A DNA stretch of 64,000 nt from Streptomyces lasiicapitis (GCF_014646335.1 NZ_BMNG01000002.1:1-64000), one strand, 5' to 3'; shown: positions 1 through 31,275, counted from the first letter of the stretch. The notes: a model not told the origin generated them from the letters alone. A program made the numbers and translations.

Positions 1-281
<281 letters not shown>

Positions 282-456
282 ACACGCCCCGCCCGTCCGG
301 GGTGCGGCCCGCCCGGGCCGCGTACGCCTCGTACGCCGCACGCGTCCCGCACCTCGCGTACGCCGCGTCCCCAGGGCACCCGACGTACCCCACCCCCGCC
401 CCGAAACCGAAAGGGAGGCACGGGCGTTCGCGCACCCGGTGATCGCCCGAACCGAC

Positions 457-903
457 ATGCAGACCACTGACAACAGCCTGAACTGGCTTCTGGACACCCT
501 CCTCGACGGCACCCCCGGCACCCGGCACGCCCTCGTGCTCTCCCGGGACGGCCTGAAACTGTGCTGGAGCCCCGGCCTCGGCCTCGACCAGGCCGACCAG
601 CTCTCCGCGATCTGCTCCGGCATCCAGGCGCTCGCCCAGGGCGCCTCCATGGAGTTCGGCGACGGCACGGGCGGCGTACGGCACTCGATGACCGAGTTCC
701 ACGGCGGACTGCTTTTCGTCGTGGAGGCCGGACAGGGCGCGCACCTCGCGGTCATCGCCGACGAGGACGCCGACCCCGGCGTGGTGGGCCACCAGATGAG
801 CCAGCTCGTCTCCCAGATCGGCGAGCACCTGCGGGCCGAGCCGCGCGCCCAGGGCACCGTGAACCCCGGCAAGCCCAGCAGCCCCGGGAGCACGGCCTCG
901 TGA
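457..903 (+). CDS. cvnB: Conservon roadblock/LC7 protein CvnB
   Basis: This 148-residue protein has the roadblock/LC7 pattern: an N-terminal helix (NSLNWLLDTLL), a strand with ALVLSRDGLKL, then the amphipathic segment ending in LAVIADEDADPGVVGHQMSQL. Roadblock proteins regulate small GTPases, in this case presumably CvnD two genes downstream. An ATG start at 457 gives a normal CvnB N-terminus (MQTTDNSLNW). An in-frame GTG at 439 is possible, because the only Shine-Dalgarno-like stretch (GGGAGG, 413-418) is closer to it. The stop codon overlaps the GTG of the next gene (GTGA at 900-903), which indicates translational coupling. The 175 bp between cvnA and this gene hold no other convincing frame. 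Confidence 0.88.
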   Translation: MQTTDNSLNWLLDTLLDGTPGTRHALVLSRDGLKLCWSPGLGLDQADQLSAICSGIQALAQGASMEFGDGTGGVRHSMTEFHGGLLFVVEAGQGAHLAVIADEDADPGVVGHQMSQLVSQIGEHLRAEPRAQGTVNPGKPSSPGSTAS

Positions 904-1256
904 CGCGGCGGCCCGTCGACGTGGGCGAACCCGACCGGCTCTACACGGTCACCGGGGGCCGCAGCCGCTCCGACGGCAGCTCCTTCGACCTGGTGACGCT
1001 GATCGTCGCCGAGTGCGAACCGGCCGTCGGCCAGCAGTCCGAGCACCGGCGCATCCTCGAACTGTGCCGGCACCCGACGGCCGTCGTGGAGATCGCGGCG
1101 GAGCTCTCGCTGCCCATCACCGTCGTCCGCATCCTCCTGGAGGACCTCCAGGCGACCGGCCGCATCACCCCTCGTCATCCCCGCGTGGCGGCCTCCGCCG
1201 CGCTCCCCGATTCCGCTCTTCTCACGGAGGTGCTCCATGGGCTCCGCAACCTCTGA
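900..1256 (+). CDS. cvnC: Conservon DUF742 protein CvnC
   Basis: This 118-residue protein has the DUF742 pattern: RPVDVGEPDRLYTVTGG near the N-terminus, then a winged-helix-like part in which HRRILELCRHPTAVVEIAAELSLPITVVRILLEDL resembles a DNA-binding or interaction fold, and an end ...LLTEVLHGLRNL, which is the usual CvnC terminus. It starts with GTG inside the stop of cvnB and overlaps the start of the GTPase gene by 20 bases. In characterised conservons CvnA-D form a membrane-associated complex loosely comparable to a eukaryotic G-protein-coupled system. The exact job of CvnC is not known. Confidence 0.88.
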   Translation: MTRRPVDVGEPDRLYTVTGGRSRSDGSSFDLVTLIVAECEPAVGQQSEHRRILELCRHPTAVVEIAAELSLPITVVRILLEDLQATGRITPRHPRVAASAALPDSALLTEVLHGLRNL

Positions 1257-1854
1257 GCTGCCCTCGTCCCGGACACCGCTGCGCGACACGGCCGAAACCG
1301 GCCTGAAGATCGTCGTGGTGGGCGGCTTCGGCGTCGGCAAGACCACCCTCGTCCGTTCGGTCAGCGAGATCCGCCCGCTCAACACCGAAGAGGTGATGAC
1401 GCAGGCGGGCGCCGACGTCGACCGCGTACCCGAGTCCACCGGCAAGAACACCACCACCGTCGCCTTCGACTTCGGCCGCATCAGCCTCAACGACCGCCTG
1501 GTGCTCTATCTGTTCGGCGCGCCGGGACAGAAGCGCTTCTGGTTCCTGTGGGACCGGCTGTTCTCCGGGACGCTCGGCGCGGTCGTCCTCGTGGACACCC
1601 GCAGAATGGACGAGTCCTGGTACGCCATCGACCGGCTCGAACACCACGGCACGCCCTTCGTCGTCGCCGTGAACCGCTTCGACGACGACACGGCCCGCCA
1701 TTCCCTCGAAGAGATACGCGCCGCGCTCGCGCTGCCGGACCACGTCCCCCTCATCGAGTGCGACGCCCGGGTCCGCTCGTCCGGCAAGGACGTGCTGATC
1801 ACCCTCGTCGATCACCTCCACCACCTGGCACGGGAACGGGAACTGACAGCATGA
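1237..1854 (+). CDS. cvnD: Conservon small GTP-binding protein CvnD
   Basis: This 205-residue Ras-like/MglA-type GTPase shows a P-loop (GGFGVGKTTLV) near residue 30, the switch segment TTTVAFDFGRISL, a G3-like region in which DxxG is replaced by FGAPGQKRFWF, and a G4 motif NRFDD (NKxD variant). The protein ends in a helix (LITLVDHLHHLARERELTA). The start ATG lies inside the end of cvnC and the stop overlaps the ATG of the P450 gene (ATGA, 1851-1854), so cvnB-C-D and the P450 are translated as one coupled unit. CvnD is expected to cycle between GTP and GDP and to pair with the roadblock protein CvnB at the membrane. Confidence 0.92.
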   Translation: MGSATSELPSSRTPLRDTAETGLKIVVVGGFGVGKTTLVRSVSEIRPLNTEEVMTQAGADVDRVPESTGKNTTTVAFDFGRISLNDRLVLYLFGAPGQKRFWFLWDRLFSGTLGAVVLVDTRRMDESWYAIDRLEHHGTPFVVAVNRFDDDTARHSLEEIRAALALPDHVPLIECDARVRSSGKDVLITLVDHLHHLARERELTA

Positions 1855-3134
1855 CCGAAGCGACAGGACCCGTGACCGGGCAGCGGCCGAGCACCCCGCC
1901 GCCCGGCTGCCCCGCCCACGCGGCCCACCCCGACGCGGTGCCCCTCAGCGGCCTGGAGTACCAGCAGACGCCCTTCGACCTGTACCGCGACATGCGCGCC
2001 AGGCACGGCTCCGTCGCGCCCGTGCTGCTCGACGGCGGCGTGCCCGCCTGGCTCGTCCTCGGCTACTCCGAGGTGTCGTACGTCACCGCGCACGACGAGC
2101 TGTTCGCCCGCGACTCGCGGCGCTGGAACCAGTGGGACGACATCCCCGCCGACTGGCCGCTGATGCCGTTCGTCGGCTACCAGCCCTCCGTCCTGTTCAC
2201 CGAGGGCGCCGAGCACCGCCGCCGCGCGGGCGTCATCACCGAAGCCCTGGAGAGCGTCGACCAGTTCGAGCTCGGCCGCGAGTGCGCGTACATCGCCGAC
2301 CAGCTCATCGCGTCCTTCGCCGGGCGCGGCAACGCCGAGCTGATGAGCGTCTACACCCACCCCCTCGCCATGCGCGCCGCCGTCCACATGGTCGGCATGC
2401 CGCCCGGCGCCGCCGACACCGAGGCCCTCGTCGAGGACCTGCGGATGTCCCTCGACGCGGCCGAGGGCGACGACCCGGTGGCGGCGTACGTCCGCGTCGG
2501 CGAGCGCGTCCACCACCTGGTCGAGGAGCGGCGGCGCAACCCCGGGGCCGACGTCACCTCGCGCATGCTGGAGCACCCGGCGGGCCTCTCCGACGAGGAG
2601 ATCGTCCAGGACCTGATCTCGATCATCGCCGCCGCCCAGCAGCCCACGGCCAACTGGATCTGCAACGCGCTGCGGCTGCTGCTTACCGACGAACGGTTCG
2701 CCCTCAACGTCTCCGGCGGCCGGCTGAGCGTCAGTCAGGCACTCAACGAGGTCCTGTGGCTGGACACGCCCACGCAGAACTTCATCGGGCGCTGGGCCGT
2801 GCGCGACACCCAGCTCGGCGGGCGCCGCATCCGCGCGGGCGACTGCCTCGTCCTCGGCCTCGCCGCCGCCAACGCCGACCCGCAGATCTGGCCGGGCGCG
2901 CAGGTGGGCTCCGAGAACTCGGCCCACCTGTCCTTCAGCAACGGCGAACACCGCTGCCCCTACCCGGCGCCGCTGCTCGCCGACGTCATCGCGCGCACGG
3001 CGGTCGAGACGCTCCTGGAGCGCCTTCCGGACCTGGTCCTCTCCGTCGACCCGGGACAGCTCACCTGGCGGCCGTCGATCTGGATGCGCGGCCTCACGGC
3101 GCTTCCGGTGCAGTTCACGCCCGTGGCGCAGTGA
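1851..3134 (+). CDS. CYP157-like cytochrome P450 of the conservon, lacking the ExxR motif
   Basis: This 427-residue protein has the P450 heme-ligand loop FSNGEHRC with the ligand Cys at residue 369. The I-helix reads AAAQQPT (about 260-266) instead of the usual AGxxT. The K-helix, where nearly all P450s have ExxR, reads EVLW (from residue 300), so the conserved Arg is replaced by Trp. Loss of ExxR is the known hallmark of the CYP157 family, members of which are encoded in Streptomyces conservons, often beside a CYP154. The gene is coupled to cvnD by a 4-base overlap. Substrate and electron donor are unknown, and catalytic competence is uncertain. It converges with a canonical P450 gene 20 bp away. 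Confidence 0.88.
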   Translation: MTEATGPVTGQRPSTPPPGCPAHAAHPDAVPLSGLEYQQTPFDLYRDMRARHGSVAPVLLDGGVPAWLVLGYSEVSYVTAHDELFARDSRRWNQWDDIPADWPLMPFVGYQPSVLFTEGAEHRRRAGVITEALESVDQFELGRECAYIADQLIASFAGRGNAELMSVYTHPLAMRAAVHMVGMPPGAADTEALVEDLRMSLDAAEGDDPVAAYVRVGERVHHLVEERRRNPGADVTSRMLEHPAGLSDEEIVQDLISIIAAAQQPTANWICNALRLLLTDERFALNVSGGRLSVSQALNEVLWLDTPTQNFIGRWAVRDTQLGGRRIRAGDCLVLGLAAANADPQIWPGAQVGSENSAHLSFSNGEHRCPYPAPLLADVIARTAVETLLERLPDLVLSVDPGQLTWRPSIWMRGLTALPVQFTPVAQ

Positions 3135-3154
3135 CGGCGGCGGCACGGCGTTGC

Positions 3155-4381
3155 TCAGCGCGGTACGGGCGTGAACACCACGGGCAGGGACGCCGGTCCC
3201 CGGGTGAACACGCCCTGCTCCGAGGGGACGAACCCGTCGGCGAGCCGCAGATCCGGCATGGCGTCCAGGAGTTGATCGACGCCCGTCTCGACCTCGGCAC
3301 GGGCCAGCAGCGCGCCCACGCAGAAGTGCCGCCCGAGGGCGAACGCGAGGTGGTCGGCCGCCGCGGAGAACGCGGTGGTCGTCGTCAGGTCGTCCCGGAA
3401 GATGTCGAAGCGGTCCGGGTTCTTGTAGCGCTCGCCGTCCCGGTTGGCCGAGCCGATGAGGCAGGTCACGGTGGCCCCGGCGGGCAGGGTGCCGCCCGCG
3501 AGCTCCACCTCGGCCGCCGTCTGACGCATGATCATGTGGACCGGCGGGGTGTGGCGCAGCGTCTCGGCGAAGGCCCGCTCGATCAGCGAGCGGTCCTCGC
3601 GCACGGCGGCGAGCTGCTCGGGGTGCGTGAGCAGGTTCGCGAAGATGCCGGCGATCGCCTTGTCGGTGGTCTCGCCGCCCGCCGCGAGCAGCAGGCTGCA
3701 GAACGCCTTGATGTCCTCGTCGCTCATCCGCACCCCGTCGACCTCGGCGGCGCACAGCGTGGACAGCAGGTCGGTGCCGGGGTTCTCCCGGCGCCGGGCG
3801 ATCACCGGGAACATGTACTCGGCGAACTCCACCCGGGTCCGCTCGCCCGCCGCGGTCACCTCGGGGTCACCCGCGAGGTTGCCGAGGAAGGCGATGACGG
3901 TGGTGTACCAGCCGTGGAAGCGGGCGTGGTCGGCCTTGTCCAGGCCCAGCATGTCGGCGATCACGTTCACCGGGAAGCGGGTGGCGTAGTCGGCGACGAG
4001 GTCGGCGGAGCCGCGGTCGCGGAACGCGTCGATCAGTTCCTCGGAGTTGCGGCGGATCACCGGCAGGAATGTGTTCTGCAGCTCACTGCCGCGGAAGGCC
4101 GGGGCCACCAGGGCGCGGCGCACGGCGTGTTCGCGCCCGCTGAGCTGGAGGATCGTACGACCGTGGACGGGCTCCACTTGCCAGTCGTAGTTCTCGGTGG
4201 TGAACTGCGACTCCTTGTCCTTGAAAACGCGGGCGACATCCTCGTAGCGCGACACGATGTAGCTTTTGGTCGGTTCGTGCCACAGCAGCGGGGTGTGTTC
4301 CCGCATGGCGCGGTAGACGGGGTAGGGATCGGCCGCGAACTCGGGCGAGAGAATGTCCGGTATCGGCTGAGCAGTGGACAC
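3155..4381 (-). CDS. Cytochrome P450 (canonical motifs)
   Basis: This 408-residue soluble P450 has all standard motifs: I-helix AGGETTD (about residues 236-242), K-helix ETLR (about 274-277) and the heme loop FALGRHFCVG with the ligand Cys near residue 354. It starts with GTG at 4381 behind AAGGAG and has its own upstream region. It is convergent with the conservon P450, so it is not in that operon. It may be a tailoring enzyme for the peptide made by the NRPS whose 3' end is 0.7 kb away on the same strand, or a conservon-associated enzyme. Position alone cannot decide, and the substrate cannot be read from the sequence. Confidence 0.9.
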   Translation of the reverse strand: MSTAQPIPDILSPEFAADPYPVYRAMREHTPLLWHEPTKSYIVSRYEDVARVFKDKESQFTTENYDWQVEPVHGRTILQLSGREHAVRRALVAPAFRGSELQNTFLPVIRRNSEELIDAFRDRGSADLVADYATRFPVNVIADMLGLDKADHARFHGWYTTVIAFLGNLAGDPEVTAAGERTRVEFAEYMFPVIARRRENPGTDLLSTLCAAEVDGVRMSDEDIKAFCSLLLAAGGETTDKAIAGIFANLLTHPEQLAAVREDRSLIERAFAETLRHTPPVHMIMRQTAAEVELAGGTLPAGATVTCLIGSANRDGERYKNPDRFDIFRDDLTTTTAFSAAADHLAFALGRHFCVGALLARAEVETGVDQLLDAMPDLRLADGFVPSEQGVFTRGPASLPVVFTPVPR

Positions 4382-4568
4382 GGGGCTCCTTCGGAGGGCG
4401 ACTGCCTGGCCGGCCCAGCCTATTGATCAAGGAAAAGAACCGACAGGGTGCGTAGCCCGCCTCCTGTGTCCCACCTGTTCCCCCCCGCTTTCCCCCTGTC
4501 ATTCCCCCGCATCTCCGGCGTCGCCCGGGGCATACGGGGTTCACACCCCCAACCACTGGAGGCACGCC
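4382..4568. promoter_or_regulatory. Divergent promoter region between P450 and SsgA-like gene
   Basis: This 187-bp gap separates two divergent genes. On the minus strand a -10-like TAGGCT lies at 4417-4422, about 35 bases before the P450 GTG, in a locally AT-rich patch (TATTGATCAAGGAAAAG). No clear -35 was found. On the plus strand GGAGG at 4558-4562 is an excellent ribosome binding site for the GTG at 4569. I see no strong palindromic operator. Confidence 0.35.
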
Positions 4569-5024
4569 GTGGAGGCCGAGGTCAGAGCGACGGTGTTCAT
4601 GGAACTCGAGACCGGCGAGCAGGGCGGCGGGCGCGCGCCCCTGTCCGCCGACTTCGCGTACGCGGCCGCGGATCCCTTCGCGGTCACCATGACGTTCTAC
4701 TGCGACGGCGACGAGGTGACGCGCTGGCGCCTGGACCGGGACCTGCTCACCGTGGGCTGCGCACGCCCGGCCGGCGAGGGCGACGTGCGCGTCGCACCGA
4801 CCTCGGACCCGGAGCGCGGCGACGGCGTACGCATCGAACTGCTCGGCACCCCGGGCCCGGCGGGCCGCAGCCACGCCGTGCTGCACGCCGCCGCGGCCGA
4901 CCTCACCGCGTTCCTGGCCACCGCCCACGCGGTCGTGCCGCCCGGCGAGGAGCGGGTCAGCCTGGACGAACTCCTGGACTGCCTGGGGCAGGACGAGAGC
5001 ACGTACGGGGAGCACGCGGCGTAG
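4569..5024 (+). CDS. SsgA-like protein (SALP) of sporulation and cell division
   Basis: This 151-residue protein matches the SsgA/SsgB family throughout: VEAEVRATVFMELE at the N-terminus, the core FAYAAADPFAVTMTFYCDGDEVTRWRLDRDLL, then VRIELLGTPGPAGRSHAVLHAAAADLTAFLATAHAVVPPGEE and an acidic end. SALPs are actinomycete proteins that help control septum placement and peptidoglycan processing during sporulation. The GTG start at 4569 is chosen because GGAGG lies six bases upstream; the frame is open further upstream but that part is Cys/Pro-rich and not family-like. The C-terminal codons are part of a 29-bp tandem repeat that continues past the stop. Confidence 0.88.
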   Translation: MEAEVRATVFMELETGEQGGGRAPLSADFAYAAADPFAVTMTFYCDGDEVTRWRLDRDLLTVGCARPAGEGDVRVAPTSDPERGDGVRIELLGTPGPAGRSHAVLHAAAADLTAFLATAHAVVPPGEERVSLDELLDCLGQDESTYGEHAA

Positions 5025-5091
5025 TCCCGCCGGGACGGGAGGACGCGGCGTGGTCCTGCCAGGACGGGAGTACGCGGCGCAGTCGCCGGGA
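5005..5091. repeat. Three tandem copies of a 29-bp repeat spanning the SALP stop codon
   Basis: The core ACGCGGCG recurs at 5014, 5043 and 5072, exactly 29 bases apart, flanked each time by a variant of GACGGGAG on the left and GTCCTGCC on the right. Copy one covers the last codons and the stop of the SsgA-like gene, while copies two and three fill the gap before the NRPS stop. A short GTCCCG/CGGGAC inverted repeat (5024-5036) overlaps it. It may act as a bidirectional terminator or be a replication-slippage product. Confidence 0.6.
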
Positions 5092-5098
5092 CCGGCGG

Positions 5099-28342
<23,244 letters not shown>

Positions 28343-28475
28343 GAAGGCTCCAGAAGGTCGAACAGCGCGTGCGGATCCGTACGGATCGTGGGGTTCCGTG
28401 CGGCGGCGGCCCGTGCCACAACGCCGTACGCCGCCCGTGACCGCGGCGGGTCAAGGGCGGCGGGTCGCCGTCCTG
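28343..28475 (-). promoter_or_regulatory. NRPS leader with a perfect 14-bp palindrome
   Basis: The 133-bp gap between the TDO-like gene and the NRPS contains GATCCGTACGGATC, a perfect 14-bp palindrome at 28374-28387, about 32 bases before the NRPS start codon, and GGAG (about 28348-28351) as its ribosome binding site. The palindrome could be an operator or a leader hairpin. The short gap and shared direction make co-transcription with the TDO-like gene likely. Confidence 0.4.
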
Positions 28476-29963
28476 CTAGACGACGCGGCGCGGCGGCCTC
28501 GCGAACGGGCAGGCCTGCGAGAAGAAGTCGCGCCGCTCCTGCACGTCACGGAAGTTGGTCTGCGTCGACGCGCCGGTCGCGGCGAGCAGCATGCCGTCGG
28601 AGGATTCGGGACCGTCGAGGTAGCCGATCAGCGGCCCCGCCGTGCTCATCGGGACGTGCTCGGCGACGTCGTGCCGCGCCATGGCGTCGGACTGGGCCGC
28701 GTTGTCCCGCATCTTGCGGACGGTGCGGATGGCGTCCGGCGCGCCGGTGAGCGACTTGGTCTCCATGCCGCCGAGGTTGTTGCGCGGCAGGTGCAGGTGC
28801 ATGTCGCGCCAGGCGAAGATGAACACCCGCAGGCCCACGCCGTGCCGTTCGAGCCGTGAGAGCAGTGGATGGCCTGCGTTCTCGGCCCGCAGCCGCGCCA
28901 GTTCCTGTGCGAACTGCTCGTACAGGTCCGTGAAGAGGTGGAAGCGCATGCTGACCGAGTGGCTGCCGCTGGTCAGGCCGAGGTTCTCGCGGATCTGGTG
29001 GTAGTCGTGGGTGCTGAGGTTGTCGACGATCGGCGGCAGGCACACCTCGACCGGGTCGAACAGCTCCGCGGCGCCGTCCAGGGCATCGACGGCGAGCGCG
29101 ACGTCGCCCTCGCGGGCGCTGAGGATGGCCGATTCGATGCGGTCGTTGATCTCCCGCACGAGCAGCTCGGGGATCTGGTGCAGGGCCCGGAACTGCGTGA
29201 AGTACGTGTCCCCCGCGAGGTGGTGCTCGTGCACGGCGTGCCGCAACCGTCCGCTCGCGAGCAGCTTCTCCGGTGCGACGTCCGGCGCGGGGTGCGCGGA
29301 CTTGGCGAGATTCGAACTCCACACGCGGGCGTCGTGGTTGGCGACGCGCACACAGTGCAGGACACCGAACCAGCTGTCCTCCAGGCCGCGTTCGGCGATG
29401 ACTCGGTCGACGTCGACGCCGCCCTGCTCGGCGAGGGTGGTGAGCTGCCGGTCGAAGCGGCGCAGGGCTGGGGCGAACTCGGCGAAGGCGGGGGTCGCCT
29501 CGACGTCCCAGCGGGGCGTGTCGTCCCGCAGGCCGCCGCTGACGCGCAGCGCGGCGACGCTCAGGCGCACCAGGACGCGGTGGAAGCTGCGCACCCAGTG
29601 CAGGGCCGTCACGCAGCGGTCGACGTCCCGCCGCTCCAGGTGCCCGCTCGCGCGGTCGAGCAGGTCGCTGAGGTTGTGCAGGGCGATCTCGGCGGACTGG
29701 TAGAGCCCCACGAGCAGCGCCTCGGGGGTGACCGGCTCAACGGTCGTCTCCGCGCGGGCGTCCTCAATGGCGCGCAGGCTCTGCAGCGCGTAGTAGTGCT
29801 CGGCGATGACGCCGCGTTCGTTGCGCGCCGAGGCCTCGGAGGCCTCGGCGGCGGCAGTGGCAGTGGTGGCGTGGTGAGGGGTGTGGGGGTCGTGTGCCGC
29901 AGTGCGATCGGCGGCAGTCGTGAGGTCCAAGAGACTCTCCCTCAAGGGCGATTGACGCGCCAT
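28476..29963 (-). CDS. Tryptophan 2,3-dioxygenase-superfamily heme protein (divergent)
   Basis: This 495-residue protein shows the TDO fold pattern in order. An N-terminal HYYALQSL resembles the TDO YxxYLxLxxLL segment. FTQFRALHQIPELLVREI parallels the TDO distal-His helix (HQxYELWFKQ). NLSTHDYHQIRENLGLTSGSHSVSMRFHLF parallels the LTPxEFxxFRxxLxPASGFQSxQFR block. FAWRDMHLHLPRNNLGG resembles the proximal heme-ligand helix (WRxxH). The GTGGSSG loop of true TDOs is absent, so the reaction may not be plain tryptophan ring cleavage. As first gene before the NRPS it probably makes or modifies an aromatic building block. The ATG at 29963 has no ribosome binding site; TTG at 29930 behind GAGGGAG is a credible alternative start. 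The first ~45 residues are Ala/Thr/His-rich and dispensable-looking. Confidence 0.75.
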   Translation of the reverse strand: MARQSPLRESLLDLTTAADRTAAHDPHTPHHATTATAAAEASEASARNERGVIAEHYYALQSLRAIEDARAETTVEPVTPEALLVGLYQSAEIALHNLSDLLDRASGHLERRDVDRCVTALHWVRSFHRVLVRLSVAALRVSGGLRDDTPRWDVEATPAFAEFAPALRRFDRQLTTLAEQGGVDVDRVIAERGLEDSWFGVLHCVRVANHDARVWSSNLAKSAHPAPDVAPEKLLASGRLRHAVHEHHLAGDTYFTQFRALHQIPELLVREINDRIESAILSAREGDVALAVDALDGAAELFDPVEVCLPPIVDNLSTHDYHQIRENLGLTSGSHSVSMRFHLFTDLYEQFAQELARLRAENAGHPLLSRLERHGVGLRVFIFAWRDMHLHLPRNNLGGMETKSLTGAPDAIRTVRKMRDNAAQSDAMARHDVAEHVPMSTAGPLIGYLDGPESSDGMLLAATGASTQTNFRDVQERRDFFSQACPFARPPRRVV

Positions 29964-30351
29964 TGGGGGCCGTTGCCCGAATGGTCGTCGATGTCGTCTG
30001 TCGTACGCCGTATATGGATCTCGTACGTCTTAGTGAGATGTGGGCCGCAGCGATAAACTGAAGGGTTGCCTGTCATGTCGACGGGACAACTGGCGTCGGA
30101 ATGCCCGATGTTGTGTCTCCCGGCGGGGAACTTGCCGCCCGGCCGTGGAAGTTGGCTGGTGGGGCGGCCCTTCCCGATTTTCTCGACGTCGTTCACCCGC
30201 CTGGCGGGGGAAGGCGCGTGCCCCTGTGCCGGTTGGGTAGCTCCAGACTCGCTCACTCCGGTCGCCCAGTGGTATGGGTAAAAGTGCGTACCGGCCTCGG
30301 GGATGAGCGTTAAGGGCACAACAAAAAAATCGGGGAGAACGGGGAGACTCA
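29964..30351. promoter_or_regulatory. Divergent control region between the TDO-like/NRPS operon and the LuxR regulator
   Basis: These 388 bp contain no convincing gene. Two identical CGTACG hexamers at 30002-30007 and 30022-30027 lie 20 bp apart, two helical turns, around an AT-rich core (GTATATGGATCT), roughly 40-60 bases upstream of the TDO-like start; this is a plausible activator site. Near the regulator a run ACAACAAAAAAAT (30319-30331) precedes GGGGAG at 30341-30346, the ribosome binding site for GTG 30352. Exact promoters cannot be fixed by eye. Confidence 0.35.
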
Positions 30352-31275
30352 GTGCTAGGAATGTCCGCAATATCCGTGCGTCACTACGAGCGCATGCTCG
30401 ACCTCGCGATCAAGGCGCTCCGGGAGCCGGATCCCGGCCGGCTGTGGCCGCCGGTGGCGACGGAATTACTCAGTGCCTGCGGGGGCGAGTTTCTTTTCTT
30501 GAAGCAGGACGAATTCCCGGAGCGGGACGAACGGTCGGGCGACGGGGGCCCGATCCGTTTCTGGACCGCCGACGGGGCCGCCGACCACCGGCTCGACGAG
30601 AACCTGCGCGACGGCATCCGCCGCAGCCAGCCCTTCGGGGACTACTTCGCCTCCTCCGGCGACCGGACCCCGCGGACCGCCGCCGAGATCCTCGGGGACA
30701 GTGCGTGGCACGGCAGCCGGACGGCGGAACTGCTGCGCGGCACCCTCGGCACGGACCACCTCCTGGTGCTGCCGCTGCCGGACGCCTCGGGGCCGCGCCG
30801 GTACTTCCTCATCTGCCGCTCGGGAGCCGACTTCACCGCGGCCCACCTCGCCTACGCGCGCCGTATCCAGCCGCTGCTCGTGGGCGTGGACGAGCAGGCC
30901 GAACTGCTCAGCCGGTGGCGGCGCGAGGCGGCGGCGGGACTGCCGGCCCAGCGGGCCGGGTCCGGCCGGGCGGCGAACCCGCCGGTCGCGCGTGCCGAGG
31001 CCGCCCCGGACCCCGAGGGGCAGGTCTTCGGCGACCTCACGCCGAGGGAGCTGACCGTTCTCACCCTGCTCGCCGATGCCCTCACCGCGGCGGTCATCGG
31101 CCGCCGCCTCGGCATCTCGGTGCACACCGTGCAGAAGCACATCCAGAGCATCTACCGGAAGCTCGGCACCCGGGACCGCGTCACCACCGTGCTGCGCGCG
31201 CAGACGCACGGCCTGATCCCCGCGCCCGCGGGGGCGCACGCGGGGGGTGGTACAGGGGGCGGGGCCCGGGGCTAG
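30352..31275 (+). CDS. LuxR-family transcriptional regulator with a TTA codon
   Basis: This 307-residue protein has a C-terminal LuxR/NarL helix-turn-helix (about residues 225-290): LTPRELTVLTLLADALTAAVIGRRLGISVHTVQKHIQSIYRKLGTRDR. The N-terminal 200 residues match no receiver, ATPase or autoinducer domain that I recognise. GTG 30352 is preferred because GGGGAG lies five bases upstream; an in-frame ATG follows at 30361. Codon 39 (30466-30468) is TTA, so translation should depend on the bldA tRNA, as for many pathway-specific Streptomyces regulators. It is divergent from the TDO-like/NRPS operon and is the obvious candidate activator of it. Confidence 0.85.
   Translation: MLGMSAISVRHYERMLDLAIKALREPDPGRLWPPVATELLSACGGEFLFLKQDEFPERDERSGDGGPIRFWTADGAADHRLDENLRDGIRRSQPFGDYFASSGDRTPRTAAEILGDSAWHGSRTAELLRGTLGTDHLLVLPLPDASGPRRYFLICRSGADFTAAHLAYARRIQPLLVGVDEQAELLSRWRREAAAGLPAQRAGSGRAANPPVARAEAAPDPEGQVFGDLTPRELTVLTLLADALTAAVIGRRLGISVHTVQKHIQSIYRKLGTRDRVTTVLRAQTHGLIPAPAGAHAGGGTGGGARG

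Noticed and set aside
2132..4426. Long plus-strand frame (764 codons) and the minus-strand frame 1812-3755 across the two P450 genes
   Set aside because: Both translations are Arg/His/Pro-rich shadows. The P450 frames have all conserved motifs.
28476..29963. Annotation as a standard tryptophan 2,3-dioxygenase of primary catabolism
   Set aside because: The GTGGSSG loop is absent, the protein is longer, and no kynureninase or formamidase gene is nearby. Only superfamily membership is claimed.
30040..30313. Three small plus-strand frames (66-71 codons) upstream of the LuxR gene
   Set aside because: They overlap each other in different frames in a promoter region, with no ribosome binding sites and no recognisable domain.
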